Program-made: the position numbers and the translations under genes
Origin: Dipteris shenzhenensis
Taxonomy: Eukaryota > Polypodiophyta > Polypodiopsida > Gleicheniales
Length of the DNA: 64,000 nt
Direction: 5' to 3' (one strand)
NCBI GenBank assembly: GCA_047967505.1
Contig: CM106541.1
The notes under the pieces: generated by a model
Database searches by the model: none
What the model was told of the DNA's origin: nothing
What the model saw: the letters and a program-made list of their open reading frames with translations, nothing else
Shown here: piece after piece, positions 10,200-20,555 of the stretch
Layout of the letters: each line of letters opens with the position of its first letter
How positions within the stretch are numbered: the stretch's first letter is position 1

Positions 10200-12300
10200 C
10201 TATTTATGTACAGCTTGATCCAGAGGCTGCTCTACATTTTTTGGAGGATCTTCTCTCTGATGCTCCATCCTGTCCGTGCTCCATCCTGTCTCCTCCACTG
10301 CCCCAGGAGCCTCTCTTTGCTGCTTCTCCACGTTCTCCTCAACATCAGCAGCAGGTCTTTGCTCCTGTGTCTGCTTCTCCTTAGCACTATGTGATTGCTC
10401 CTGTGGCTTCTGGTCCTCAGCATTAGGTGCTTCATTTGTGGGATCAAGGTGTATGACACCTTCTTGTACTTTAGAGCTTTCACCCAGCTCCACAGTAGCT
10501 GGTACAATAGGTTTGGGGGAGGCATAGCTCAAAAACCTCCAAATTGTATGAGCTCTAAAATTATGTACATAGTTGGAGCTGAAGCTATCCTCTTTCATCT
10601 GCAATGGCAGAGGATAATTTAGAACACTTTGTATCATTATGAATTATCTTCAAGCTAAATGAAAAGTATTTTTCCTTACCAGGTCTGGCTGTTCCTTCTC
10701 AAAGTAACTTGAAAGTATATATTTTGCATTGATCAGCACTCTCCATCCACAGCTACTTGAATCATTTTGTTGTGGTGTCTGTACAGTTAGAAAGATATGT
10801 TAGAAACTGTTAGCATCAGCACAAAACAAAATTATTCAATAAGTTCAAAGACATAGCATTTAATAGACTTTTTACCTCTAGACTTATTGGCTCTATTGAA
10901 TCCAAAAGAGAGACATTTGGAGGACAGTGATACAATGCATCTAAAAGCCTTCTAATACAACTGCAATATGTATAATTTAGTTAGTATGATATCAAAATAA
11001 TGAAGTTTTAAGCTCAAAAAGCACACACAACACTTAGAATTTCAGCTCTCTGTGTGTGTTTTTTAGAGAGTTGAATAGAAAGCATTGCTTCTGCTAGATG
11101 TCAATAGACACAAAACTCCAGTGGTCACTGCATAAGGAAAAAAGCATAAGAAAATCAAAGGCTACAAGAGTTCCCAATCTTAAAGAAGAATCTTAAAAGA
11201 AGTAGTCACCCACATACCTGCTATGGTATGGAAGTAGCAAAACATCAATTACTTCAAAATTACAGTGTTTGAACCAACTGGAAATACTCATGGGAGTCTC
11301 CTTTGCATCTCTTAATTTAGAAGAAATGGCTGGATCAACAATATGGACTGTACGCTATACAGAGGGGTGAAGCCAGCTTCTCATCATGCTGCATAGGATC
11401 AGAAAATAATTAGGGTAGGTTATAAAGGAGGTACAAGGAGGATTGATTTGCAAAAAATGTAAAATTTATAGACACTTACTAGAGCATTGCAAGAATGATA
11501 GTATCTGAGCAATACTCATTCTTATGAGCCAATGCTGCTAAGCATTGTTTTGTCAAGTGAAAATCATTCACTGAAACTTCATCCTCAATATGAACAACTA
11601 CATCAGGGCCCAGCTCCTTCAACCTTCTATGTATCTGTAGCTCCTTCTTTCCAATCTCCACATCTATAACAGATTTTGTTTCTTTTATTTGCTGCTTCAG
11701 TGAGTTCTCATAAGCAGCCTTCCCTCTGGTGTTCTTTGAGTGTGTTACCTCAACAACCTTTACCTCATCAACCTTCAACTTCCTTGTAGGTGGAATTAGC
11801 AATATGTCTCTCATTTTGATGTCTTGCCATTCCACAGGATGAACAAGCTTGTCATACCTCCATCTCACTCTGGACAAAGTGTTGAAGTCTTTGGCCATCA
11901 AAGTCACCCTGTGAGCATGGGCTGCTACAAGCATTGCATCTTCAAAATATTTCTCCAAGTAATCCTCTGCCATTTCCTGTAAGGAAAGAATGGCAGTTCT
12001 ATTCCACCTGAACCCAAGGTTCCAACTGTCACAAATTTCTCTCACCAGTCTTTGAAAGGGTGCTTTGGGTATTGCAAAACCTATAGCTTTCTGTTGCCTC
12101 CTGATCTCCCTTAGCACACCTGCACCCTGATCCAATATTTTGGCCTTTTGCTTGAGCAAGCTCATTGGCTTACCCTTCCTGCCATGTGCAGCTCTTCCCT
12201 TTGGAGGCACACTAAATTTCTTGGTACCTGCCCCAGCTGCTGTTGCTGCAAGCCCTGGCCCTTTGCCAACTTTCCTTGCAGTTGACTTGGTTCTTGCCAT
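10200..12300 (-). pseudogene. histone H3-like domain fused to Ulp1/C48 SUMO-protease-like domain
   Basis: Exons on minus: 12300-11480, 11388-11218, 11127 to about 11036, 10970-10876, 10778-10680 and 10598-10200, all with GT/AG borders except the unresolved end of exon 3. Residues 1-10 are MARTKSTARK, the H3 tail with K4 and K9 kept and Q5 changed to S. After a basic linker, residues 60-148 follow the H3 fold: GVLREIRRQQKAI, KAPFQRLVREICDSW, FRWNRTAILSLQEMAEDYL, FEDAMLVAAHAHRVTLMAKD. A coiled-coil-like stretch follows, and the next exons give a Ulp1 pattern: LLLPYHSSDHWSFVSID (catalytic His), FNSL (Asn where Asp is usual), TPQQNDSSSCGWRVL (Gln and Cys). The tail is acidic and Gln/Glu-rich. Two in-frame TAGs (11357-11355, 11096-11094) and a TAA (11036-11034) suggest a dead copy. 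SUMO-peptidase activity and nucleosome incorporation are inferences. Confidence 0.78.
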
Positions 12301-13533
12301 CACTCTGAAAAACTGCATACAAAGGATTGGAAAGAGATCACAGACATGGAGAACATGTTCTAACAAAGAAAAGGCAATCACAGGGGTGGATGAAGCCATA
12401 TAGAGAAATTTGCAATAAAATGCGATATGAGCAGTTTGGAATTTCAAACAGGTCCACATCACATTTTGCTGCAAATTTTGAAATGACATGCTGGTGCACT
12501 CCTAAAGTGATTTCTATGTCTCTCCAACTAAATACAGTATGAATGGAGTTTATGCAAGAAGATTACAGCTATGGAAGTCACAAAACCAGAATGACAGGGG
12601 TTGATGAAGCAATATTTCAATATTTGCAACAAAACGCGATTTCAGCAGTTTGAAATTCCTAAGGCCTTCTCCTCGCATTTTGCTGCAAATTCATGAGGAA
12701 GCATGCTGGAATATGCCTTTAGTCATTTGAAGGTGTTTGCATAACCATACAGGATGGATTGAGTCTATGGAAGGCAAGAACTATGGAAGGCAAGAAGTGT
12801 GCACAGACTGAAGGGAGAACCCATAAGTATAGTTTTACCCTCACATGCAAATATCACACTTGAAGATCTGCATTCCTACAGTGATTTCTCTGTCTTGACT
12901 TGAGTCTATGCATTTCCATGTAGGATGGATTTTTTCTATTTTAGGCAAAAAGATTGCAGAGACTAAGGGGAGAACCCATTGTTACTGACCTGGAATCTAT
13001 CTGTGGATGTGCTGTGCTGCTGAGGAGTAACCTGTGCTGAGGATGAACCTGTGCTACTGGACAGGATGCTGATGTTGCAGAGTATGGAGGTAGGGAGGCA
13101 AGAGAGCAGAGACTGGAGGGCAAGAGGTCTAAAACAGGATACCACAAATAAGTGCAAATAGAAATAAAGAATCTCTAAATCCCACACGTGTGGAATATAG
13201 TAGTTTTTCACACGTGTGGATGGGACCCAGATCTCTTGGAGTTTGAAATTCGGCACGTGTGAAAGTACACTTTATGCCTTGGAACTTGTGCCATTCATGA
13301 TTTCATCATCAATACCACAACCACTTTTCCCTCCCCTGTCTCCCAATCTTTCATCCCTGCCACGACCCCCGCATCTTCCATTTCCTTCTCTCTGATCCTT
13401 TCCTACCTAGCACACTCCATCCAGACTGCAACCTGCCTGAAGACTACTACTACTGCCAGATCTCCAGGTTACCTAGAGTGCAAAGTTCAAGCTAGAGAAA
13501 GAGCAGGAGATTTACCAGTGCAACTCCATCAGC
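12301..13533. promoter_or_regulatory. divergent promoter region between H3-Ulp1 and the downstream gene
   Basis: This lies head-to-head between two start codons (12300 minus, 13534 plus). A splice acceptor (TTTTTCAG, minus, just above 12300) means the H3 gene has at least one 5'UTR intron here. Two hairpin-type repeats lie at about 12406-12478 and 12620-12692: AATTTGCAA(C/T)AAAA(T/C)GCG on one arm and (C)GCATTTTGCTGCAAATT on the other. They are relatives of the tandem array at 13733-14422. The motif CACACGTGTG also occurs at 13186-13215 in two near copies. I see no clear TATA box. Confidence 0.5.
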
Positions 13534-16386
13534 ATGGAAAAGGAAAAAAAAGGTCAGAATTCTAGATTGGTTTCAATGTTTTTTAACATTTATTTCTTCC
13601 ATCCATTGGATTTTTGATGTCCCAATGTCTTCACTCAGCTCCATCCTTCTTGTTACATTTTCAATTTATACTGTTCAAGAATGTGGTAAATCACCCAGAA
13701 ATTAGATTGGAGTTGGATATGAATAGAAACTAGAAATTTGCAACAAAATGCGAGGATAGTGGTTTATAATTCTCTAAATAGCCCATATCGCATTTTGCTG
13801 CAAATTCCTGTTGTTGACACATTCCTCATGAAAAGTTTCACTCATTCCATTATTTCTCTTGCATATGAGATCATAGTGTCCAGGAATCACTGAGATGAAC
13901 CAAGTGCTTGATTTGACATGCACATGAACATAACTTGAGAATTTGCAACAAAATGCGAGGAGAGTGGTTTATAATTCTCTAAACAGCTCATATCGCATTT
14001 TGCTGCAAATTCCTGTTGTTGACACATTCCTCATGAATAGTTTCACTCATTCCATTATTTCTCTTGCATATGAGATCATAGTGTCTAGGAATCACTGAGA
14101 TGAACCAAGTGCTTGATTTGACATGCACATGAACAAAACTTGAGAATTTGCAACAAAATGCGAGGAGAGTGGTTTATAATTCTCTAAATAGCCCATATCG
14201 CATTTTGCTGCAGATTCCTGTTGTTGACACATTCCTTATGAAAATTTTCACTCATTCCATTATTTCTCTTGCATATGAGATCATAGTGTCTAGGAATCAC
14301 TGAGATGAACCAAGTGCTTGATTTGACATGCACATGAACAGAACTTGAGAATTTGCAACAAAATGCGAGGAGAGTGGTTTATAATTCTCTAAACAGCCCA
14401 TATCACATTTTGCTGCAAATTCATGTGTTTGATTTGGTTCTCACTTCTACCTCATTAATTTGCTATCTTTAGCCCTGTGGAAATCTTCCTTGATGATGAG
14501 AAATGTTTTTGTTTTGGAACAGCTGGCTCCCAGGCCCCACCTTTCAAGAGGAAGCTGGACTTTTCTGCTGCTATTATTAGACCACAGAAATCACCAGGTG
14601 AGTCATGAGATGTCATGAAGGAATTATCTGGTGATATACAATGCATTCACTGATTGCATATGTCAGCATATAGAATTCATAGTATATAAGTTTTTGAACA
14701 GGCAAAAAGAAGAGACTGGAGCAGAGTGCTGATTCTTCCATCAAAAAAAAAATGGAACCAGAAGAGGACAATTCTCCAGATTTGCTCCTATTTGAGTTTC
14801 TTCACAAATGCAAGGCTCAAAGTAACTTCCATATATACCACAGTATTTTCAACATGGAGTTCACAATGAGCTCTGTATTGGAGCAGCACAAAGATTTTCT
14901 TTTAGACTATTGGGATACCTTCAAAGAACTGACAAAGGCAGGAAGAATTGTGGAAGGAGAAAAGGCTTTTGTGCACATAAATCATATTGTCTCCAATGAC
15001 AGGCTGAGGTACCATGTGAATAGAAGATTTGACAGCCTGCCTGATCACTATAAATTCAACTGTACTTTGCACACCAGAAAGTGCAGAGTGCTGGAGGAGA
15101 GCATGGCATTTCTTATGTACATTGTCTTCAGTTAGGAGTCTTTGGATGAACAAGGGCAGGAAATAGAAGAAGAAGACACATCTGAAGCAGAGGAAAAGGA
15201 GGATGTTTCTTTGGTCACAGAAATGGCAGAGCAAGAAGAAGATATCAACCTTCAAGATGAGGGGCTGCAAGTGGCTGCTTTTGACCTTGTTCAACTGAGG
15301 ACAAAAACTCTGAGGGGAGCAGAGCCAGTTGAAGATTTTGATGTTCAGAGCAGCAACTATGCAGTGCCCATGCTTCCAAGTGTGTTGATTGGTGGAAAGG
15401 ATTATGTTTTCCTCCATGATATAGAGTGTATGTTCGATTTGAGGGAGGACTATGCCATTTCCCTTATTGCCCAGGCTTCAAGGCTTGACAAGGAGGTTGG
15501 CATAGAGGATGACCATTCACTACTGGATTTGGAAACAATGTTTGATCCTGTAGAGGCCCTTTCATTTTGTTTCAAAGAGGCTGAAAAGTTCCAAGAGCCA
15601 GATGAAGCTGCCTTCCAGCTCACACAGGAAGCTATGAATCTCTCAGCACTATACACAGAAAAGCCTAAAGAAGAGGCTGGACAAGAGGGGAGAGGGATAA
15701 ATCTTTGGAAAGATGAACTGCTTGTTGCTGATGAAAATGAGAAGGTACTTCAAATCAAATACTTTGACTTCTGCTTAACTTTGTTTTTGTAGGTTGTGTA
15801 TTGTCTCACTCCAATCCTTTGATATGTGGCAGCTACAAATTGAGGATGACACATTCCTCCAGAGATCAAGTGGAAGCAGGTAGGTTGGGTTTCGCAAAAT
15901 GTCAGGCCTAGCTCATTATATTCATGATCTAGGCAGTGCCAAGATCTTGATTTACCATAGGCAGTTGAGCAACAATGGAGAAGCCATTGTTTTTCCTAAA
16001 ATGTTTGTCCAGGGCTTTAGGTGGACATGTTCTTTCATGGCAAAAGGAAAAGATCATTTTGATAGAGAGGTTGTCTGCCATAGATATATTTGGAGATTAT
16101 GTGAATAAGCAGGCCTCTAGGGCCGCTTACTTTTTGTCTTACACTTCTTATGCATTAGCATGTGGTGTTAAGGAGCCCAAATATCTGGAAAGCTATGGAA
16201 AACACCAGCTCGTAAGGTTTCGAGAGCCACCCATGATTGCATCAGGCCACACAGTCCAAGAAGAGAAACAGGTGGAGAGAGCTGAAGAAAAGGATAAAGA
16301 GACAGTCGACATCAAGCCAATAAAGAAGGAAAAGACTCCAATCAAGATTCAAAAGAGAGTTCCGATCGGCAGGCCCTGGGAGAAAT
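13534..16386 (+). pseudogene. unknown lysine/glutamate-rich protein of the 11.3-kb element
   Basis: Exons in phase: 13534-13552 (MEKEKK), 14523-14597, 14702-15744 and about 15833-16386. The exon-2 start APPFKRKLDFSAAII and GKKKRLEQ at the exon 2/3 junction look like nuclear localisation signals. Exon 3 holds LLLFEFLHKCKAQSNFHIYH, a long acidic stretch (EIEEEDTSEAEEKEDVS), and VLIGGKDYVFLHDIECMFDL. Exon 4 contains ALGGHVLSWQKEKIIL and a lysine-rich end (IKPIKKEKTPIKIQKR). In-frame TAGs at 15133-15135 and 15881-15883 (the latter may be a splice donor AAGCAG/GTAGGT) and a frameshift near 16015 break it. No family recognised. The nuclear signals and the shared promoter region with the H3-Ulp1 gene suggest a chromatin or transposition accessory protein, which is inference. 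Confidence 0.55.
13733..14422 (+). repeat. ~206-bp tandem repeat with inverted arms, inside an intron
   Basis: Units start at 13733, 13939, 14144 and 14349 (periods 206, 205, 205). Each carries GAATTTGCAACAAAATGCGA and, about 55 bases on, the near-complement TCGCATTTTGCTGCAAATTC, so every unit can form a hairpin. The spacer includes TTGTTGACACATTCCT and GCACATGAACA. Two older relatives lie upstream at 12406 and 12620. The array fills the first intron of the 13534 gene. Confidence 0.9.
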
Positions 16387-16615
16387 AGGATTTAGTCATC
16401 GAATATAGCACAAACATTATATTAAATTTGAACTGATTTGTATAAAGTCTTTGATATCTGGTATGATCTTGTATAAATGATTAATAAGTTAATGATGAAA
16501 TGATTTGTACATTTACATAGAGTGGTGTCGTTAAATATTAAATGAACAATATATTGAAATTGTAAACAAATTGTATTAAGTTTAGATCATATGTTTCACA
16601 AAAGAAATACTTTTC
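16387..16615. other. AT-rich spacer, 3' flank
   Basis: AT-rich DNA after the stop of the 13534 gene, with several ATTAAAT/AATATA polyadenylation-like strings. The upstream exons expected for the transposase fragment that follows were not found here. Confidence 0.5.
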
Positions 16616-18057
16616 ATGCATAACAAAGGCATTTTGAAATTTGTTATCAAACTGGATGAGTGTGAGGTTGTAAAGGAAAAGAAAATGGAAAGAGTTACTA
16701 TTACATTGATGAATGGAGCAATTGATACATCATTGACTGAAGCGAGTTCGAAGTATTTTAGTGTGGAGTCAGAGAAACACATATGGTGGTTAGGCTCGTT
16801 CCAGGTATGATCTTTTTTTTGTTTTATACTTGATTTTGGTCATTGTTTTCAAATCTAATATAGTAATACTTTTGTTTTCTATAATCTCGCAGGTGAAGAC
16901 CGAAGACCATGAAACACTAGATTGGGTGTTTCACCACACGGAAATACCAAGAATAATCAAAAGACAAGTGCAAGGCGAGAATCTCCATGTTGTAGGAAAA
17001 GGTGATTTTCAAGTAGAGTGGCACATGGCTGGGGATCTTAAAACACTTAAGTGCATGTATAACATTAGTAAAGGAGGCAACTCAAAGTCTCCTTGTCTTT
17101 ATTGCAAAGAATCAGCTCAAGTAATGGATTCAAAATGGTGGAAGAGAGCACCTAATAGAGATAAAGTTGACCCTGACTTCAAGGCCATTCTAGACATTCC
17201 ACTATGTAATGTTCACATCTGCACATTGCATGGTCTATGTCGAATTATTGAGAAATTGGTATTTTTATATATTGGATTTGCTTGGAAACTCCATCCCGAA
17301 AAAAATAGAAAGGATGCTCTTCAAGCATTGGAAAAAGTGTTATCCGATATAGGTCTGCATGGAGGAGATGTTCAAATCACAAAGGATTTTAAAAAGTCTA
17401 CCAATGGCAAGGAGGTACCAATCAAGCCCTCTATTGGTGGTGTTAAGGCAAGAAGATTCTTGTCTCGACCCAAACACAGTAAGCAAGTAAGGCAATTTCA
17501 AAGATTAATTATGGATTGTGGAAGCAAGTCCATAATGCTGTGAAAGATCATGAGGCAGATGGGGAAGCACAAAATAGGAAGGCAGAGGTGTGGAGGTCTC
17601 TTGATCAACTCTTCATGTTCTGTGACAAAGTAACATGGATAAAGAGTGATTACAAGAACTTTGAGGAGGCAATTAAACATTTTGGAAAGTCAATGAAAGA
17701 CGCGTGGACAGCCTGCAATATAACTCACTACATGGTAAGGTTATGTCTTTTTCTTTTACTTAAGTGTGATCCTCTTTTTTTTTATTACTTACTATGCATT
17801 CTTATGTCTTACAGCATATCATATACAACCACCTTCCCTATTTTGTCAAAAAGTATGGATGCCCAGCTATTTGGTCTACCCAAGGCATGGAGAAGTCTCA
17901 CTACATGGCATGTAATGCATTTTTTAGACACACACAACACTATGGAGGGAGTCAGAAGGCAAATAGTTTGAAGGAAGTCTTCCAATCGTTTTACCAAGGC
18001 ATACTACAGAGGCTGCATGCTAAAAGAAAAGTTGCATCTATACTTTTATTCAAATGA
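16616..18057 (+). pseudogene. DDE-type transposase, C-terminal half
   Basis: Exons 16616-16804, 16893 to about 17734 and 17815-18057 (TGA), joined by GT-AG introns. Recognisable blocks: ILKFVIKLDECEVVKEKKME, IWWLGSFQVKTEDHETLDWV, VEWHMAGDLKTLKCMYNISK, SPCLYCKE, HICTLHGLCRIIEKL, and CNITHYMHIIYNHLPYFVKK followed by GCPAIWSTQGMEKSHYMACN. I recognise this pattern from widespread unnamed eukaryotic element proteins. The Asp of AGDLKTL and the Glu of QGMEKSH are the likely catalytic acids (inference). A one-base shift near 17508 separates HSKQVRQFQR from INYGLWKQVHNAV. The expected N-terminal part is missing here but is present on the other strand to the right. It overlaps the convergent gene's end by 67 bases. 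Confidence 0.6.
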
Positions 18058-19053
18058 CCTCTTATCCTCCACACGGTTGCTGGATTTGGCAGTAAAACTC
18101 GTTTAATCCTTTGATCTTTCAAAGTTGAGGATATCGCATGGAAAATCGAACTATATCCCTTCCTGCTAACTCCACTAACATCAAGAGCCTCTTGGATTAT
18201 AGTGCCATCAACTTGATTATTGGATACAAAGTCCTCTACAACATTGCATTTGACTGTTTTGTATTTTTTTTCCTCAATCAAACCTTTTGCTACACCGCAA
18301 GAAAGCAATCCTTTCATTTGTTTAACAGGAAGAAGGTTCGGGTCCATATTTTCTTTTGCAGGCTCCAATAATTTCCTGTAGTAACAACACAATATGACTA
18401 TATCATTCAGCACCTCCATTCTTATTTTGCGACAATCGACGAAATAGATATAGCCTGGAAGAGAGCCTTTTTGAGTATACAAAATGATAAATTTCAATCT
18501 AACCTTGCTTCCTGAATTCGTCGCTTGCATCCACCAGTCCCAGCCTTCAAATTTGCAATGTTTTTAATCTTCCTGCTACGTAGTCTGTCTCCAAGCACAG
18601 TTCTCTTCTTTCTTGCTCTTGTCAACTCTTTTTTACTCTTTGAATGCTCCTCAATTTCATTCTGCAACTGCTGCTCCAATTTTGCACGAATGGCTATCTC
18701 CTCCATCTTGGCCCCCTTTTCTTGTAGGTACATCATTTTATACATTTCCGCAAATGCAGACTGCGCTGAAATATAACCAAGAAGTCCATTTTGTCCATCG
18801 CCGGCAAACCTCAGTAATGTGGTGGGATTGACAAATGGAGGTGTAGAGTTTTTTACTTGACATTTTGGATATATGCTTCCATCGCACCATAAGTCAATAT
18901 GTTGAAGCCCTTCTCTTCTATATTTTCCCGCTGTTGAGCATTCAGCACCGTATCCTTTCGTCTTTTTTGTGCTGGAGCATATTGTTCTTCTAAGTCGATG
19001 TGAAGATGGTGTAATCGCTTCTTCTGAGATAGCGACTCACTAGTATCGGCCAT
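17991..19053 (-). pseudogene. transposase N-terminal half-like gene with coiled coil
   Basis: Minus-strand blocks: MADTSESLSQKKRLHHLHID from 19053; a stretch with PPFVNPTTLLRFAGDGQNGL (about 18835-18775); a coiled coil KLEQQLQNEIEEHSKSKKEL with a basic end (18700-18520); and after an intron KLLEPAKENMDPNLLP to GVSRKGYSSIFHAISSTLKD and LLPNPATVWRIRGHLNKS (18365-18060), stop TAA at 17993-17991. A frameshift occurs in the A-run near 18855. The VSRKGYS...LPNP segment resembles the region that normally precedes the catalytic half in the family of the 16616 gene, so these may be two parts of one gene separated by an inversion. That rests on my memory of the family order. Otherwise it is an independent accessory protein. 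Confidence 0.45.
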
Positions 19054-19427
19054 TTTTTGTGCTTCTCAGGTTGCGAAGTTTGTTTTTCAATTTCATAGTC
19101 GTTTTGTAACATGAATCGTGGAAGTGTGGCGGTATCCATGTGAATATTTTGAAAACTTGCAATCACTAAGTTCAGTGATGGACTCTTTATGAAAGGCCTA
19201 GGCCGCACACGTCGGCCAAAGAGATGCGGAATCTTTGGTAAACAAAAAAAAATCTAAGAGGATATTTAATGTAAAATCTTGTTAGTCAGACAAAAGATTA
19301 TCTTATTCCTTTTTGAATTGACAGTTCTGTAGTCCTTACTGATAGTTCTGAGCCACGTTTTCGTATTTTACTATTTATGAGGTCTTTTAGGAGAGAAATA
19401 AATAAAAAAATAGTGAATTTCTTACAG
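19054..19427. promoter_or_regulatory. right-end upstream region of the 11.3-kb element
   Basis: Non-coding apart from a possible N-terminal extension of the minus-strand gene (MDTATLPRFMLQNDYEIEKQ from 19141, in another frame). The 19270-19425 stretch is AT-rich and leads into the TIR. It should hold the promoter of the minus gene. No clear motif. Confidence 0.4.
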
Positions 19428-19459
19428 GGCCCCAAAATGAGTTCCCCTTTTCCCTAATG
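19428..19459 (-). repeat. right terminal inverted repeat
   Basis: The reverse complement begins CATTAGGGAAAAGGGGAACT and ends CATTTTGGGGCC, 29/32 identical to 8191-8222. It marks the right end of the 11.3-kb element. Confidence 0.85.
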
Positions 19460-20555
19460 GAGCATCGTTGCGACATGCAACATGTTGTTTGAGAGGAAGC
19501 CTTCTGGGCAATTCACCGTGGGCGCCACCATAGCCACTGCAGTGGTACTCAACCAGGGTTGTCCAGGCCTACAAAGTGGAGCACACCGCTCACCTGCAGT
19601 CAAGGTTGAAATAGAAGGTCAGGTTGTGTAGAGAATTGTGCTGTTTACCTCAGTGTGGGGAGTTGTACCTTTTTGCCGTGGCCGAACTGGGAGCCCTGGC
19701 TGTCGAAAGTGTACTGCAAGGACTTCCTTCGGGGACTGCAGCGAGGATGGTGAAGTCGAACACACCGAAGGCATGGTGTGCGTGCATATAAGAAATATTT
19801 TTGGCGATGTACATCACGACACCATCATCCACAAACTCCTACACTAAGCGTGCTAGCGTGTGATGCCTGTCGGCAACGAAAGTAAGCTGTATGCGAACAA
19901 TGCGTAGTTAGTGTGCAGCGCCTGTGTCCAATTCAATCCTCCAGTGCATCGTTATGACACAGCCTCTTCTCCTTATTTCTTTTCGAGTTGTGCTGAGCCA
20001 CGACACAAAGGCTGTCTTGTTAATCTTGGAGTTCTTAAGCAGCGCGCTGTCCTTGGACGCGCTTTTCGGCGGTGTCAACACCAACGGAACATCGACCAAT
20101 GTTGTTGTTTTCAGCAAGCAACCGCCAGATACTGAAACGTAACCCTGGTTGGCAAGAGCATGCATGGGCTCGGTCACAATAATTGCGTGGATGATCGTCC
20201 AGAATGAGGGGATAATGTCAGGGCCGAGAGGGAAAACGGATGGCTTCACAGGAAGAAGCAATTGGACGAGAAAAAGAAGTGGCTGTGGCGAAGAAGAAGC
20301 AGTTGGAGAAGAAAAAGAAGCCGCTATGGCGTTTCCAGTCCACACGGGAGTCGATGGAGGGGAGAGAGATCCAGAAGAGGGAGGACGAAATCTCAGCTGG
20401 ATAGAAATGAACTTGTAGATGGAAACACACAGTTTACCTTCCTCCTTGTCAGGCATCGTTTTTTCAAGAGTTTCATCTTTGTTGCTTTTCGTTGTGGCGG
20501 CGCCGAATATCGTGGGTTCGTTTCGGGAGGTGGTGCCAAGCTCTGTACGGACCAA
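19460..20555 (-). other. unidentified minus-strand coding pieces, host gene interrupted by the 11.3-kb element
   Basis: From right to left on minus: a 215-codon open frame at 20555-19908 (contains DIIPSFWTIIHAIIVTEPMH and CLLKTTTLVDVPLVLTPPKS), a further open piece at 19832-19660, and an open piece (VAMVAPTVNCPEGFLSN) ending at the transposon border 19460. Base composition is GC-richer than the transposons. If the element is removed, the border piece joins the exon at 8190-7939 on the same strand. I do not recognise any part, and the splice pattern is not secure. Confidence 0.3.

Larger units (their letters stand above)
8191..19459. mobile_element. 11.3-kb DNA transposon with CATTAGG termini carrying H3-Ulp1, BAH/UBL-like and transposase genes
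   Basis: The borders are 32-bp terminal inverted repeats (8191-8222 and 19428-19459), 29 of 32 bases identical, beginning CATTAGG. Between them lie five genes: a plus-strand BAH-like/ubiquitin-like gene, a minus-strand histone H3-Ulp1 gene, a plus-strand unknown gene that shares a divergent promoter region with it, and two convergent genes that together resemble one DDE transposase. No direct target duplication is evident: the flanks read ATATCCA at left and GAGCATC at right. The superfamily is therefore unassigned; a TA duplication inside the TIR edges is possible. A second, partial element with the same terminus and a homologous first gene starts at 23905, which supports the unit being a real mobile family. 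Stops and frameshifts show this copy is not functional. Confidence 0.75.

Noticed and set aside
8191-19459. Assigning the 11.3-kb element to Mutator because it carries a Ulp1 domain.
   Set aside because: No 9-bp target duplication at the borders and no MULE transposase; the DDE gene belongs to another family.
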